DNA from: Cytophagales bacterium
Lineage (GTDB): Bacteria > Bacteroidota > Bacteroidia > Cytophagales > Cyclobacteriaceae
Assembly (NCBI GenBank): GCA_003500135.1
Contig: DNTA01000113.1
Span: 1 to 25,711, forward strand
DNA length: 25,711 bases
Direction of reading: 5' to 3'
A model generated the notes under the pieces. That model searched no databases, was not told the origin of the DNA, and saw nothing but the letters and a program-made list of their open reading frames with translations. Positions within the stretch are counted from its first letter, which is position 1. Every line of letters begins with the position of its first letter. This document shows positions 16,707 through 24,775 of the stretch, piece by piece. The position numbers were made by a program, and so were the translations under genes.

Positions 16707-17201
16707 ATGCAGGAGCAATTAATTAGTCTACCCATTAAAGCCAAGGATAAACGAAAGGAAAACAAAGTTTTTTTTTCTAAACTCAGGAAAAAACCCCCTA
16801 AGCAATTGGACTATCTCATGCAGGAACTGCACGATGCAGAATTTAGCCGAACGGACTGTTTGGATTGCGCAAATTGTTGCAAAACAACGGGTCCGTTATT
16901 TACAAAAAAAGATATCACAAGGATTTCGAAACACCTTAAGATGAAGGAGATACAGTTTATGGATGCCTATTTACATCTCGATGAGGAAAACGATTATGTT
17001 TTAAAAACGCTACCTTGCCCATTTTTAGGGCACGATAATTGTTGCAGTATCTATGATGTTCGACCAAAGGCCTGTAAAGAGTTTCCTCATACAGACCGAA
17101 AGAAGTTTCATCAGATATCGAATTTAACACTTAAGAACGTAGCCATCTGTCCTGCAGCCTTTAATATCGTAGAAGAGATGAAACGTCGTATACACATATG
17201 A
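16707..17201 (+). CDS. YkgJ-family cysteine-cluster protein
   Basis: A 164-residue cytosolic protein with the cysteine pattern of the YkgJ/FliB-like zinc- or iron-chelating family. C51, C54, C57 and C58 form CxxCxxCC (DCLDCANCCKTTGPLF). C104 lies in LPCPFL, C112 and C113 in DNCCSIYDVRP, C123 in KACKEFP and C148 in ICPAAF. Nine conserved-looking cysteines probably bind a metal or Fe-S centre. No reaction is established for the group as a whole. It is the first gene of a compact four-gene operon and overlaps the next gene by 4 bases (ATGA). Upstream, TAATTTTA (16695-16702) is a near match to a -7 element but lies only 4 bases from the ATG. Confidence 0.88.
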   Translation: MQEQLISLPIKAKDKRKENKVFFSKLRKKPPKQLDYLMQELHDAEFSRTDCLDCANCCKTTGPLFTKKDITRISKHLKMKEIQFMDAYLHLDEENDYVLKTLPCPFLGHDNCCSIYDVRPKACKEFPHTDRKKFHQISNLTLKNVAICPAAFNIVEEMKRRIHI

Positions 17202-18112
17202 GAATTAGCATAAAAAAAGTTCTACTCATACTATTCGTTTTTCTAAGCAGCATAAAACTGGTTTCATCGCAAGATTGGATGAAATCATTGGAAGTAGCGA
17301 AAAAGCTTGCGTTGACCCAAAACAAAATGTTGTTTGTAATGTGGGAGGAATCCATACAATACGAACTTCCGGTTATTGTCCCTAATAATGCTGGAGAATC
17401 CATATACGTTGAAGACCTGCTGCTTAGTGAGGAATTAAATGCAATTATCTGGGACCTATTTGTGCCTGTGCTACTGAATGAAACTGAATATGATGATCTC
17501 TACAATGAAATAAAAGATAAACGGTCATTCGGATATCTTGAACTGTTCAGAGATGATACCATAAAAATTATGGACGTCAACGGCAATATACTCAACACTG
17601 CTTATGTGAACTACAATTATTTTGAATTCCGAAAGTTTGTCGAAAAATATGCTTTAAACACTAAAATGCTGGAACAGGAATTACGCAACTACAGACGAAA
17701 AAAAGACTTTTACACTGCTTTTTATTTAGGTGCAAAATACATTGATTTCGCTGTGTATAGCAGAGCAGATATCCGCGCAGAAATTATAGAGTTATCGAAC
17801 ATTTATTTAGATGAGGCAAAGTCCTATTTGGAAACAATGGAGAATGAGGACAATTTCAATCTGGAGACGCGCTGGGATTTGATAAAAATTAAGCAGGACC
17901 TCGTTTTAAACAAACCCAGAAAGGTGATTAGACAATTGAACAGGATCGATCGTGAGTTGCTCACACCTGTTAACAGAAGTTTGATGGCTTTTCTTTATTT
18001 TACTGCATTCAGACTTGAAGATGATACTGAGAACACCGTGGAATGGCGTTCCGAAGTAAGTTTGGTGGATATGAAAGAAGCTAATTATATTTACCAAAAT
18101 ATTAAGGAATAA
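17198..18112 (+). CDS. Secreted, cysteine-free thioredoxin-like protein of unknown function
   Basis: A 304-residue protein with a signal peptide (basic MRISIKK, hydrophobic LLILFVFLSSIKLV, likely cleavage near SSQ, residue 25). The region after it (W-x-x-SLEVAKKLALTQNKMLFVMW) looks like the start of a thioredoxin-like fold, as in secreted DUF255/thioredoxin_7-type proteins. At the place of the CxxC active site it reads WEESIQYELP, and I find no cysteine anywhere in the protein. LNTAYVNYNYFEFRKFVEKY could be the end of that domain. The C-terminal 140 residues look helical and repeat-like. It overlaps the YkgJ gene by 4 bases and abuts the hydroxylase gene. A non-redox binding or chaperone role is possible; function is unknown. 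Confidence 0.75.
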   Translation: MRISIKKVLLILFVFLSSIKLVSSQDWMKSLEVAKKLALTQNKMLFVMWEESIQYELPVIVPNNAGESIYVEDLLLSEELNAIIWDLFVPVLLNETEYDDLYNEIKDKRSFGYLELFRDDTIKIMDVNGNILNTAYVNYNYFEFRKFVEKYALNTKMLEQELRNYRRKKDFYTAFYLGAKYIDFAVYSRADIRAEIIELSNIYLDEAKSYLETMENEDNFNLETRWDLIKIKQDLVLNKPRKVIRQLNRIDRELLTPVNRSLMAFLYFTAFRLEDDTENTVEWRSEVSLVDMKEANYIYQNIKE

Positions 18113-18955
18113 ATGGAGAGCATTGTCGAATACTTTAGAACGATCCCATCTACGCATCGAAGCCTTTTACTTGTTGGGGGAATTACATTTTTCTGGTTGT
18201 TGGAAGGAGCTATTCCACTCTTTCGATTTAAATATAAAAAATGGAAACATGCTACTCCCAACTTCTTTTTTACCCTTACAACAATACTTATAAATTTTGG
18301 ATTGGCTTTTATTTTATTGAAAACTGCCGATTGGGTAGAATCCAATAGCTTTGGAATTATCAACTGGCTTCCGGAAATGCCACTGTGGTTGTACGCCTTA
18401 CTGGGTGTGTTATTATTGGATTTTTTTGGTGCTTATCTGGCCCACTACGTAGAGCATCGTGTAAAGCCACTTTGGATGATTCATCTCGTACACCATACAG
18501 ACCATAAAGTGGATACCACCACAGGAAACCGGCACCATCCTCTTGAAAGTGTGATCAGATTTACCTTTACTCTATTTGGTGTATTCATTGTTGGGACTCC
18601 AATTGCTTTGGTTTTCCTGTATCAATCACTATCAGTAGTCTTTACCCAATTAACTCACGCCAATATTCGAATCCCCAGACCTGTTGATAAACTCATCAGT
18701 TATGTTTTTGTATCCCCGGATATGCATAAAATTCATCATCATTACAGACTTCCATATACCGACGCTAATTATGGTAATATATTCAGTATATGGGACCGTT
18801 TATTGGGGACTTACATGTATCTGGACAGGGACAAGATTATTTACGGGGTAGATGTTTTCCCCGATGAACAGAAGAATAGTAATATTGTTGACCTTTTAAA
18901 GCAACCCTTTCAAAAGTATGACCGGCCAACGCTTACTGCTGATACTGAGCATTAA
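18113..18955 (+). CDS. Fatty acid hydroxylase / sterol desaturase family membrane protein
   Basis: A 280-residue integral membrane protein with the histidine boxes of the diiron hydroxylase superfamily (sterol desaturase, fatty acid hydroxylase, alkylglycerol monooxygenase). They are H111-x3-H115 (AHYVEH), H124-x2-HH128 (HLVHHTDH), H141-H142 (GNRHHPLE) and H205-x2-HHH (MHKIHHHYRLPYTDANYG, ending in GNIFSIWDRLLGTY). Four or five hydrophobic helices surround them. Such enzymes use oxygen and two irons to hydroxylate or desaturate lipid chains. The ATG follows the TAA of the upstream gene directly, and the phosphodiesterase gene starts inside its 3' end. The substrate is unknown; a membrane lipid is suggested by the neighbour. 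Confidence 0.88.
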   Translation: MESIVEYFRTIPSTHRSLLLVGGITFFWLLEGAIPLFRFKYKKWKHATPNFFFTLTTILINFGLAFILLKTADWVESNSFGIINWLPEMPLWLYALLGVLLLDFFGAYLAHYVEHRVKPLWMIHLVHHTDHKVDTTTGNRHHPLESVIRFTFTLFGVFIVGTPIALVFLYQSLSVVFTQLTHANIRIPRPVDKLISYVFVSPDMHKIHHHYRLPYTDANYGNIFSIWDRLLGTYMYLDRDKIIYGVDVFPDEQKNSNIVDLLKQPFQKYDRPTLTADTEH

Positions 18956-19799
18956 GCTCATCTTGCTAGCCTTTATGTCTTGTCGTCCAAAAAAAACAAT
19001 TGATGTTCAGGGGCACAGAGGATGCAGGGGTTTATTTCCTGAGAATTCTCTTGCTGCATTTGAAAAAGCAATAGACCTAGGGGTTAATACCCTGGAGCTG
19101 GATGTGGTGTTGTCAAAAGATAAAAAAGTAGTGGTCTCCCATGAACCATTTATGAGTAGCCTCATTTGTCTCCATCCATCCGGCAATGAGATAGAATCCA
19201 CTGGAGAACAGATCAATTTATTTGAACTGGAATACGACTCGATAAGACGATACGATTGTGGATTAAAGGACCATCCGGGGTACACAGAACAGATAAAGAT
19301 CGCCAGCTACAAGCCTTTGCTTTCAGAGGTTTTTGAACTGGTTGCGACTAAAAAGTCTGAAGTGTCTTTTAACATTGAGATAAAATCGTACCCTGAATTA
19401 TACGGTATTTATACTCCCTATCCCCCTGAATATGTCAAGATTGTATTGGAATTGATCGATCATTATGGAATGCTAAGCAGATCCTCCCTTCAATCTTTTG
19501 ACCTTAATATTCTGGAGGAGGTAAAAAGGCAGTACCCTCAGGTATCTACGGCCCTTCTGGTGGATGCCAATGAGAATATAGATCATAAACTTAAGGCCCT
19601 TTCCTTCGTTCCCGATATTATAAGCCCTGATTATGCCTTGTTAAACAAAGAAATAGTTCTGGACTATCAAAAAGATGGATATCGGATTATTCCCTGGACT
19701 GTGAATAATTCGAGTGATCTTAAAAAGGTTTTGTCCTGGAATGTAGACGGTATCATTACGGATTATCCCAACCTCCTTCTACAGTTATTAGCGGATTAG
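18918..19799 (+). CDS. Glycerophosphodiester phosphodiesterase, probable lipoprotein
   Basis: A 293-residue GDPD-family enzyme that hydrolyses glycerophosphodiesters to glycerol-3-phosphate and an alcohol. The catalytic set is visible: H33 and R34 in QGHRGCRGLFPENS, E42, the metal ligands E60 and D62 in NTLELDVVL, and H75 in VVVSHEP. IEIKS (153-157) and the C-terminal PWTVNNSSDLKKVLSWNVDGIITDYP also fit. The N-terminus is a hydrophobic leader ending in AFMSC (C22), a somewhat irregular lipobox, so the protein is probably anchored and periplasmic. Its ATG lies 38 bases inside the hydroxylase gene, indicating translational coupling. The stop overlaps that of the convergent namZ gene by 4 bases. 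Confidence 0.9.
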   Translation: MTGQRLLLILSIKLILLAFMSCRPKKTIDVQGHRGCRGLFPENSLAAFEKAIDLGVNTLELDVVLSKDKKVVVSHEPFMSSLICLHPSGNEIESTGEQINLFELEYDSIRRYDCGLKDHPGYTEQIKIASYKPLLSEVFELVATKKSEVSFNIEIKSYPELYGIYTPYPPEYVKIVLELIDHYGMLSRSSLQSFDLNILEEVKRQYPQVSTALLVDANENIDHKLKALSFVPDIISPDYALLNKEIVLDYQKDGYRIIPWTVNNSSDLKKVLSWNVDGIITDYPNLLLQLLAD

Positions 19800-21028
19800 G
19801 GGTAGATAAGATATTTCTTTCGGATTTCATGAAATTTGATCAAATCAGATTGCCAGCTTTTTTTAATGGCCTCACTTGTCCACCCTCTCTCGATTTGCTG
19901 CTGTAACTCATCCGTTCCTGCCAGATTTCTAAAAAAATCATTGAAAAAAACAGAGTCCGGTTTGGAATCCATATGTGCTTTGTAAAACTCAATTAGCCAT
20001 GATAAATTGATACCCTGCTGTGATGGTTCATCTCTCAGATCAAGACCGTAGCACTCCAGATTTTCATGCTTTGGGTATTTTGCACCATCATTTGCTCTAG
20101 GGGTAAATACAAAGTCGTAGTGTGCCTTGAGATACGGGGAGCCGATAACCTGGAACTGCATGTTTGTTCCCCTGCCAACACTGACATTGGTTCCTTCAAA
20201 GAAGCACAAGCTGGGATACAAATTAACCGCCTTTGAGTTGGGTAAGTTTGGTGAGGGCTTAATGGGCAGATCATAGTTGATTTCATGTGTGTAATTCAAC
20301 ACTTTTATCACTTTCAGATCACAAGATATTTCAGTATTTAACCAATCCTCACCATTAATCATCAGGGCATATTCGCCAATAGTCATGCCGTGTACTACAG
20401 GAATAGGGTGCATGCCAACAAAACTTTTGTTTTTTGCATTTAAAATCGGGCCATCAATATAATGTCCATTTGGATTAGGACGGTCCAATATTAATAATGG
20501 TATTTGATTTTCAGCACAGGCTTCCATAACATAGTGCAGTGTTGAAATGTATGTGTAAAATCGCACTCCTACATCCTGAATATCAAAAACCATTAGGTCT
20601 ATACCCTTCAATTGATTTGGTTGAGGCTTCTTATTTTTCCCATAGAGTGAAACAATTGAAACCCCTGTTTTGGTATCTGTACCGTCCTCTACAACCTCCC
20701 CTGCATCGGCAATTCCCCTAAACCCGTGTTCTGGAGCAAAGACTCTGGTGATCTCAACGTTGTGTTTAATTAAAGAATCGACTAAGTGGGTATATTCATT
20801 TTCGTTGTCTTTGAAGATAACACTTGTTTGATTTGCTACTATTGCTATCTTTTTTCCTTTTAGTAAAGGAAGATATGCGGAAGTTTGGTTGGCACCTGTG
20901 ATCAAATTGGCTTGTTGTGCAGTCCCGTCGACGCTATTAATTGGCAGAGATTGACTCCCGCTGTTTGCACAGCTGTAATAGCTCAAAACAAATAATAAAA
21001 CAGTATTTTTGATCAATCTTAAAGGCAT
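19796..21028 (-). CDS. namZ: Exo-beta-N-acetylmuramidase NamZ (DUF1343), probable lipoprotein
   Basis: A 410-residue DUF1343 protein, the family shown in Bacillus subtilis and Tannerella to be exo-beta-N-acetylmuramidase (NamZ), which removes terminal MurNAc from peptidoglycan fragments. Motifs are IAIVANQTSV, FAPEHGFRGIADAGE (98-112; its EHG is thought to hold the catalytic Glu), VFDIQDVGVRFYTY, LDRPNPNG and PSPNLPN, then LYPSLCFFEGTNVSVGRGT. I start at the ATG at 21028, which gives a proper leader (MPLRLIKNTVLLFVLSYYSC, lipidated C20). The reading frame extends to 21064, but that would put 12 polar residues before the leader and overlap the divergent gene. It probably serves cell-wall recycling in the periplasm. 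Confidence 0.9.
   Translation of the reverse strand: MPLRLIKNTVLLFVLSYYSCANSGSQSLPINSVDGTAQQANLITGANQTSAYLPLLKGKKIAIVANQTSVIFKDNENEYTHLVDSLIKHNVEITRVFAPEHGFRGIADAGEVVEDGTDTKTGVSIVSLYGKNKKPQPNQLKGIDLMVFDIQDVGVRFYTYISTLHYVMEACAENQIPLLILDRPNPNGHYIDGPILNAKNKSFVGMHPIPVVHGMTIGEYALMINGEDWLNTEISCDLKVIKVLNYTHEINYDLPIKPSPNLPNSKAVNLYPSLCFFEGTNVSVGRGTNMQFQVIGSPYLKAHYDFVFTPRANDGAKYPKHENLECYGLDLRDEPSQQGINLSWLIEFYKAHMDSKPDSVFFNDFFRNLAGTDELQQQIERGWTSEAIKKSWQSDLIKFHEIRKKYLIYP
21004..21011 (+). promoter_or_regulatory. Candidate -7 element for the FtsX/LolE-type permease gene, inside namZ
   Basis: TATTTTTG matches TAnnTTTG and ends 26 bases before the TTG start of the permease gene. It lies within the signal-peptide codons of the divergent namZ gene. 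No -33 TTG is found at the right distance, so this is a weak call. Confidence 0.35.
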
Positions 21029-21037
21029 GGATACGGT

Positions 21038-22270
21038 TTGAATTTTGAACGGTTTATAGCACAACGTATTATTGGCAGCAAAACGTATAAAAATAGTGTT
21101 TCAGGCCCAATAATTAAAATCGGCATTGTGGCAATAGCCATAGGGATGATTGTCATGTTGATTGCGGTGGCCACAGGTTTGGGCTTACAAAAAAAGATAA
21201 GAGAGAAGGTGGTGGCTTTCAATGGTCATATCATCATCAACAATTTTGACTCCAACGCTTCTGATGATGCTCAGGTGCCAATAAGTTTAAATCAAGAGTT
21301 TTATCCTGAATTTCACCAAGTCGAGGGCATTAAACACATTCAGGGAGTAGCAACCAAATTTGGAGTGGTGAGAACAACAACCGACTTTGAGGGGGTTGTT
21401 GTAAAAGGTGTTGGTTCAGACTACGATTGGAAATATTTTAAAGAGTTTCTAATAGCTGGTCGCTTGCCGGATTTTAATGGGAAACGAAATGAAGAGGTAC
21501 TTATTTCCAGTTATCTAGCAAACCGCATGGGATTTGAGCTCGGAGACAGGTTTCAAATGCTTTTTGGTGATGACTTAAAGAAGCCACCGAGAATCATTAG
21601 CTTCAATATTGTGGGTGTTTACAATTCTGGATTTCAGGAATTGGATGAGAAATTTTGTCTAGCCGATCTAAGACACATTCAACGTCTGAACAAGTGGTCA
21701 GCTCAAGAAGTGGGTAGCTTTGAAGTGTTTATCGACGATGAAAACGAGCTTCTTTTGAAAGGGCAGGAGGTCTATAGCAATATTCCGTCGACTCTCAATG
21801 CAACAACCATAGCAGAGAAGTATTTTACGATTTTTGAATGGATCAAAATCTTTGATAATAATATTTATGCCATCATTGCAATCATGATTCTTGTAGCCGG
21901 AATTAATATGATTACTGCACTGTTGGTGCTTATTTTAGAGCGTACTCAAATGATCGGAATACTCAAGGCTATTGGTCATTCTAACTGGGGCATTAGAAAA
22001 ATATTTCTATATAACGCCGCTTACCTCATTGGGCTCGGATTGTTTTGGGGTAATCTCCTTGGTCTGACCCTTTTGTTTGTTCAGAAGTACTTCAAGCCAA
22101 TTCACCTCAATCCCGAAAACTATTATGTCAATGAAGCCCCGGTTTACATCAGTTTGGATTACATTGTGTATTTAAATATTGGTACGTTTTGTCTTTGTCT
22201 CATCATGTTGCTTGTGCCTTCAGTGATTGTGAGCAAGATCTCTCCTGTGAAGGCCATACGATTTGATTGA
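21038..22270 (+). CDS. FtsX-superfamily ABC permease, LolC/LolE-like
   Basis: A 410-residue permease with the standard plan: one helix near the N-terminus (25-48), a large periplasmic domain (about 50-272) and three more helices (275-300, 323-349 and 375-398). The segment ERTQMIGILKAIG (301-313) is the cytoplasmic loop typical of LolC/E and MacB permeases, and the end KISPVKAIRFD is also characteristic. LolC/E extract lipoproteins from the inner membrane with the ATPase LolD; no ATPase gene adjoins it. The start is TTG at 21038, giving MNFERFIAQRI, which matches the usual family start. Only 9 bases separate it from the namZ start codon. Confidence 0.87.
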   Translation: MNFERFIAQRIIGSKTYKNSVSGPIIKIGIVAIAIGMIVMLIAVATGLGLQKKIREKVVAFNGHIIINNFDSNASDDAQVPISLNQEFYPEFHQVEGIKHIQGVATKFGVVRTTTDFEGVVVKGVGSDYDWKYFKEFLIAGRLPDFNGKRNEEVLISSYLANRMGFELGDRFQMLFGDDLKKPPRIISFNIVGVYNSGFQELDEKFCLADLRHIQRLNKWSAQEVGSFEVFIDDENELLLKGQEVYSNIPSTLNATTIAEKYFTIFEWIKIFDNNIYAIIAIMILVAGINMITALLVLILERTQMIGILKAIGHSNWGIRKIFLYNAAYLIGLGLFWGNLLGLTLLFVQKYFKPIHLNPENYYVNEAPVYISLDYIVYLNIGTFCLCLIMLLVPSVIVSKISPVKAIRFD

Positions 22271-22319
22271 GATGTTGATCAGATTTATGGGTTTAAAAGC
22301 GATAAGCCTGCTTTATTTA

Positions 22320-22357
22320 GTTTAAATTTGCAGCGTTTTTTGAATATAAATTTAAAC
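22320..22357 (+). promoter_or_regulatory. Inverted repeat with embedded -7 element upstream of cysM
   Basis: GTTTAAATTT (22320-22329) and AAATTTAAAC (22348-22357) are perfect 10-base inverted copies with an 18-base spacer. The left arm contains most of TAAATTTG (22323-22330), a match to the -7 consensus; the right arm ends 3 bases before the proposed TTG start. This could be an operator or a leader hairpin covering the start. Low-complexity AT sequence lowers the certainty. Confidence 0.4.
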
Positions 22358-22360
22358 CAA

Positions 22361-23341
22361 TTGGAATACGCAGAAAACATACTGGAGACCATTGGAAATA
22401 CTCCATTAGTCAAATTAAATAAACTCACGGAATCATTGCCATGTCTGGTTTTAGCCAAGTACGAAACATTCAACCCGGGTAATTCTGTGAAAGACCGAAT
22501 GGCTCTTCAAATGATTGAAGATGCAGAAGCAGACGGTCGACTTAAACCGGGTGGAACCATTATTGAAGGAACCTCTGGTAACACTGGAATGGGTCTGGCA
22601 CTCGCTGCGATAGTAAAAGGGTATAAGTGTATTTTTGTGATGTCAGACAAGCAATCCAAAGAAAAGATGGATATCCTCAAGGCAGTGGGAGCCGAGGTGG
22701 TGGTTTGCCCAACAGACGTTCAGCCAGATGACCCCAGAAGTTATTATTCTGTATCGAAAAGGCTAGGGGAAGAGACACCCAATTCATGGTATGTAAATCA
22801 ATATGATAACCCCAGCAATTGTAAGGCGCATTTTCGAACTACCGGTCCCGAGATTTGGGAACAAACTGGGGGTAAGGTTACCCATTTTGTAGTAGGTGTT
22901 GGTACAGGTGGAACCATCTCTGGTGTGGGGAGCTACTTAAAAATGAAAAATCCAAATGTTAAGGTTTGGGGAGTGGATACCTATGGTTCCGTTTTCAAAA
23001 AGTACCATGAAACCGGGGTTTTTGATGAAAAGGAAATCTACCCATATATTACCGAGGGCATTGGGGAGGATATTTTACCCTCCAATGTAAATTTTAATAT
23101 CATTGATGGGTTTACTAAAGTAACTGACAAAGATGCCGCTATATACACTCAGAAACTAGCAAAAGAGGAGGGCATGTTCCTGGGCAATTCGGCTGGTGCT
23201 GCAATCAAAGGTGTTCTTCAGTTAAAGGAGCACTTCAGGCCAGATGATGTGGTGGTGGTTCTCTTTCACGATCATGGCAGCAGATATGTGGGCAAAATGT
23301 TCAATGATGACTGGATGCGTGCTCAGGGCTTCATTGAATAG
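22361..23341 (+). CDS. cysM: Cysteine synthase (O-acetylserine sulfhydrylase), CysM-like
   Basis: A PLP enzyme of fold type II that makes cysteine from O-acetylserine and sulfide (or thiosulfate). From the TTG at 22361 it has 326 residues and begins MEYAENILETIGNTPLVKLN, the usual start. K44 in FNPGNSVKDRMALQ is the Schiff-base lysine. GTSGNTGMGLAL (70-81) binds the substrate carboxylate, and VGVGTGGTISGVGSYLK holds the phosphate loop. An earlier in-frame TTG at 22328 would add 11 residues, but it sits inside a -7 promoter match, so it is unlikely. A cystathionine beta-synthase-like role is possible, as these enzymes are close. The permease gene ends 90 bases upstream on the same strand. Confidence 0.9.
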   Translation: MEYAENILETIGNTPLVKLNKLTESLPCLVLAKYETFNPGNSVKDRMALQMIEDAEADGRLKPGGTIIEGTSGNTGMGLALAAIVKGYKCIFVMSDKQSKEKMDILKAVGAEVVVCPTDVQPDDPRSYYSVSKRLGEETPNSWYVNQYDNPSNCKAHFRTTGPEIWEQTGGKVTHFVVGVGTGGTISGVGSYLKMKNPNVKVWGVDTYGSVFKKYHETGVFDEKEIYPYITEGIGEDILPSNVNFNIIDGFTKVTDKDAAIYTQKLAKEEGMFLGNSAGAAIKGVLQLKEHFRPDDVVVVLFHDHGSRYVGKMFNDDWMRAQGFIE

Positions 23342-23421
23342 CTTTGACCAAGTTAAGCGCTCTTCCACTAGGGCAAGATACATTTTAGTAGTTTATACAG
23401 ACGCTTGAAAAACAACAGGCA

Positions 23422-23448
23422 TTATTAAATCAGGATATGATTTAATAA
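23422..23448 (+). other. Perfect stem-loop just upstream of the DUF2851 gene
   Basis: TTATTAAATC (23422-23431) and GATTTAATAA (23439-23448) form perfect 10-base arms around the 7-base loop AGGATAT. It ends 9 bases before the ATG at 23458 and lies 80 bases after the cysM stop. There is no T-run after it, so it is not a standard terminator. It may be an operator or a 5' leader hairpin. The rest of the 116-base gap shows nothing recognisable. Confidence 0.4.
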
Positions 23449-23457
23449 CTTTATAGG

Positions 23458-24723
23458 ATGCGGGAGGCTTTTCTTCATTACATCTGGAAGTACCAACGAT
23501 TCAAAAAGTACAGCTTTTGCACTACTGATGGAGTTTCGGTTAGGATTCTTCATCCTGGTCTTGAAAATTCAGATGCAGGCCCGGATTTTTTTAATGCAAG
23601 AATTCAGATAGGCGATAAACTCTGGGCAGGCAACGTAGAACTTCACATTAATTCCAGTGACTGGTTCGCTCACAGTCACCAGAACGATCAAGCATACGAC
23701 AATGTTATTCTTCACGTCGTCTGGAACCACAATGCCGAGATATACCGAATGGATGGAAGTAAGGTCGATACTTTGAATCTTTTCGAGTATGTTGATAGAA
23801 GTTTAGTACAGAATTACCATGGTTTGATCAATTCAAAGTCTTGGATCAATTGCGAAAAGGACTTTCCGGAGATTGATGACTTTAGCCTCAGAAACTGGTT
23901 GGAGAGGTTATACATTGAACGCCTCGAACACAAGTCAAATCGCATTTTCAGACTTTTGGAGCAGTTTCACAACGATTGGGAACAGGTGCTTTTTATTTTA
24001 TTGATGAGAAATTTTGGATCAAAAGTGAATGCCGATGCTTTTGAGAGTTGTGCCCTTTCCATTGATTATAAGACGCTTTGTAAAATCAGTCAGGATCAAA
24101 ATGATCTTGAAGCGCTTTTTTTTGGACAAATGGGCTTACTAGAGGAGTCTGCATCAGACGTTTATGAAATGGAGCTTCTGAAGCGATACGGTTACTTAAA
24201 ACATAAGTACAAGCTCTCTGTAAGAGGCATTGTACCGCTCAAGTTTTTCCGGATGAGGCCAGCTAATTTTCCAACTATAAGGCTCTCTCAGCTGGCAGCC
24301 TTATACCACAAGTCCGATGGAATATTTTCAAAGATCAAAACATCCAACACTGTAAATGAGCTATATACTATTTTTAATGTGGCTGCCTCTTCTTATTGGG
24401 ATACCCATTATAATTTTGGACAGAAATCCGTTAAGAAAATTAAAAACCTGACTCCATCATTCATTCAGTTACTCATTATCAACACAGTGATTCCGCTCAG
24501 GTATGCCTATCAAAGATTTAAGGGCAATCTAGACGCTATTAGCTTACTGAGCTTTGCTGAACAGGTACCTATGGAAAAAAATCGTACTGTAAACAGATTC
24601 ATGGAGCTTAAAACTATTCCGGGAAATGCTATGATTTCCCAAGCCTTACTTGAATTGAAAACAAACTATTGCAATAAAAACCGCTGTCTCTCCTGTTCCG
24701 TTGCAGCACAGTTACTCCTTTGA
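23458..24723 (+). CDS. DUF2851 family protein
   Basis: A 421-residue protein matching DUF2851, a Bacteroidota family without known function. Family landmarks are LHPGLENSDAGPDFFNARIQ (31-50), GNVELHINSSDW (58-69) and AYDNVILHVVW (79-89), followed by an alpha-helical C-terminal two thirds. The GPDF, ELH and H-x-x-x-Y-DNV-LHVV residues look like possible metal or nuclease-type active-site positions, but that is only an impression. The last 19 residues carry NYCNKNRCLSC, a CX4CX2C cluster that may bind metal. No signal peptide or membrane helix is seen. The gene is alone between a stem-loop and the pspC-like gene. Confidence 0.85.
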   Translation: MREAFLHYIWKYQRFKKYSFCTTDGVSVRILHPGLENSDAGPDFFNARIQIGDKLWAGNVELHINSSDWFAHSHQNDQAYDNVILHVVWNHNAEIYRMDGSKVDTLNLFEYVDRSLVQNYHGLINSKSWINCEKDFPEIDDFSLRNWLERLYIERLEHKSNRIFRLLEQFHNDWEQVLFILLMRNFGSKVNADAFESCALSIDYKTLCKISQDQNDLEALFFGQMGLLEESASDVYEMELLKRYGYLKHKYKLSVRGIVPLKFFRMRPANFPTIRLSQLAALYHKSDGIFSKIKTSNTVNELYTIFNVAASSYWDTHYNFGQKSVKKIKNLTPSFIQLLIINTVIPLRYAYQRFKGNLDAISLLSFAEQVPMEKNRTVNRFMELKTIPGNAMISQALLELKTNYCNKNRCLSCSVAAQLLL

Positions 24724-24775
24724 AATGAGGTTAAATTGAACTATTATTGCCATACCTAAACTACAGCAGAAATAA

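Noticed and set aside
21029..21064. Upstream start for namZ at 21064
   Set aside because: It would place a polar stretch before a clear lipoprotein leader and overlap the divergent permease gene.
22328..22330. Upstream TTG start for cysM
   Set aside because: It lies in a -7 promoter match, and the added residues are not typical of the family.
23422..23448. The stem-loop after cysM as an intrinsic terminator
   Set aside because: The stem is AT-rich and no T-run follows; its place by the next start codon suggests another role.
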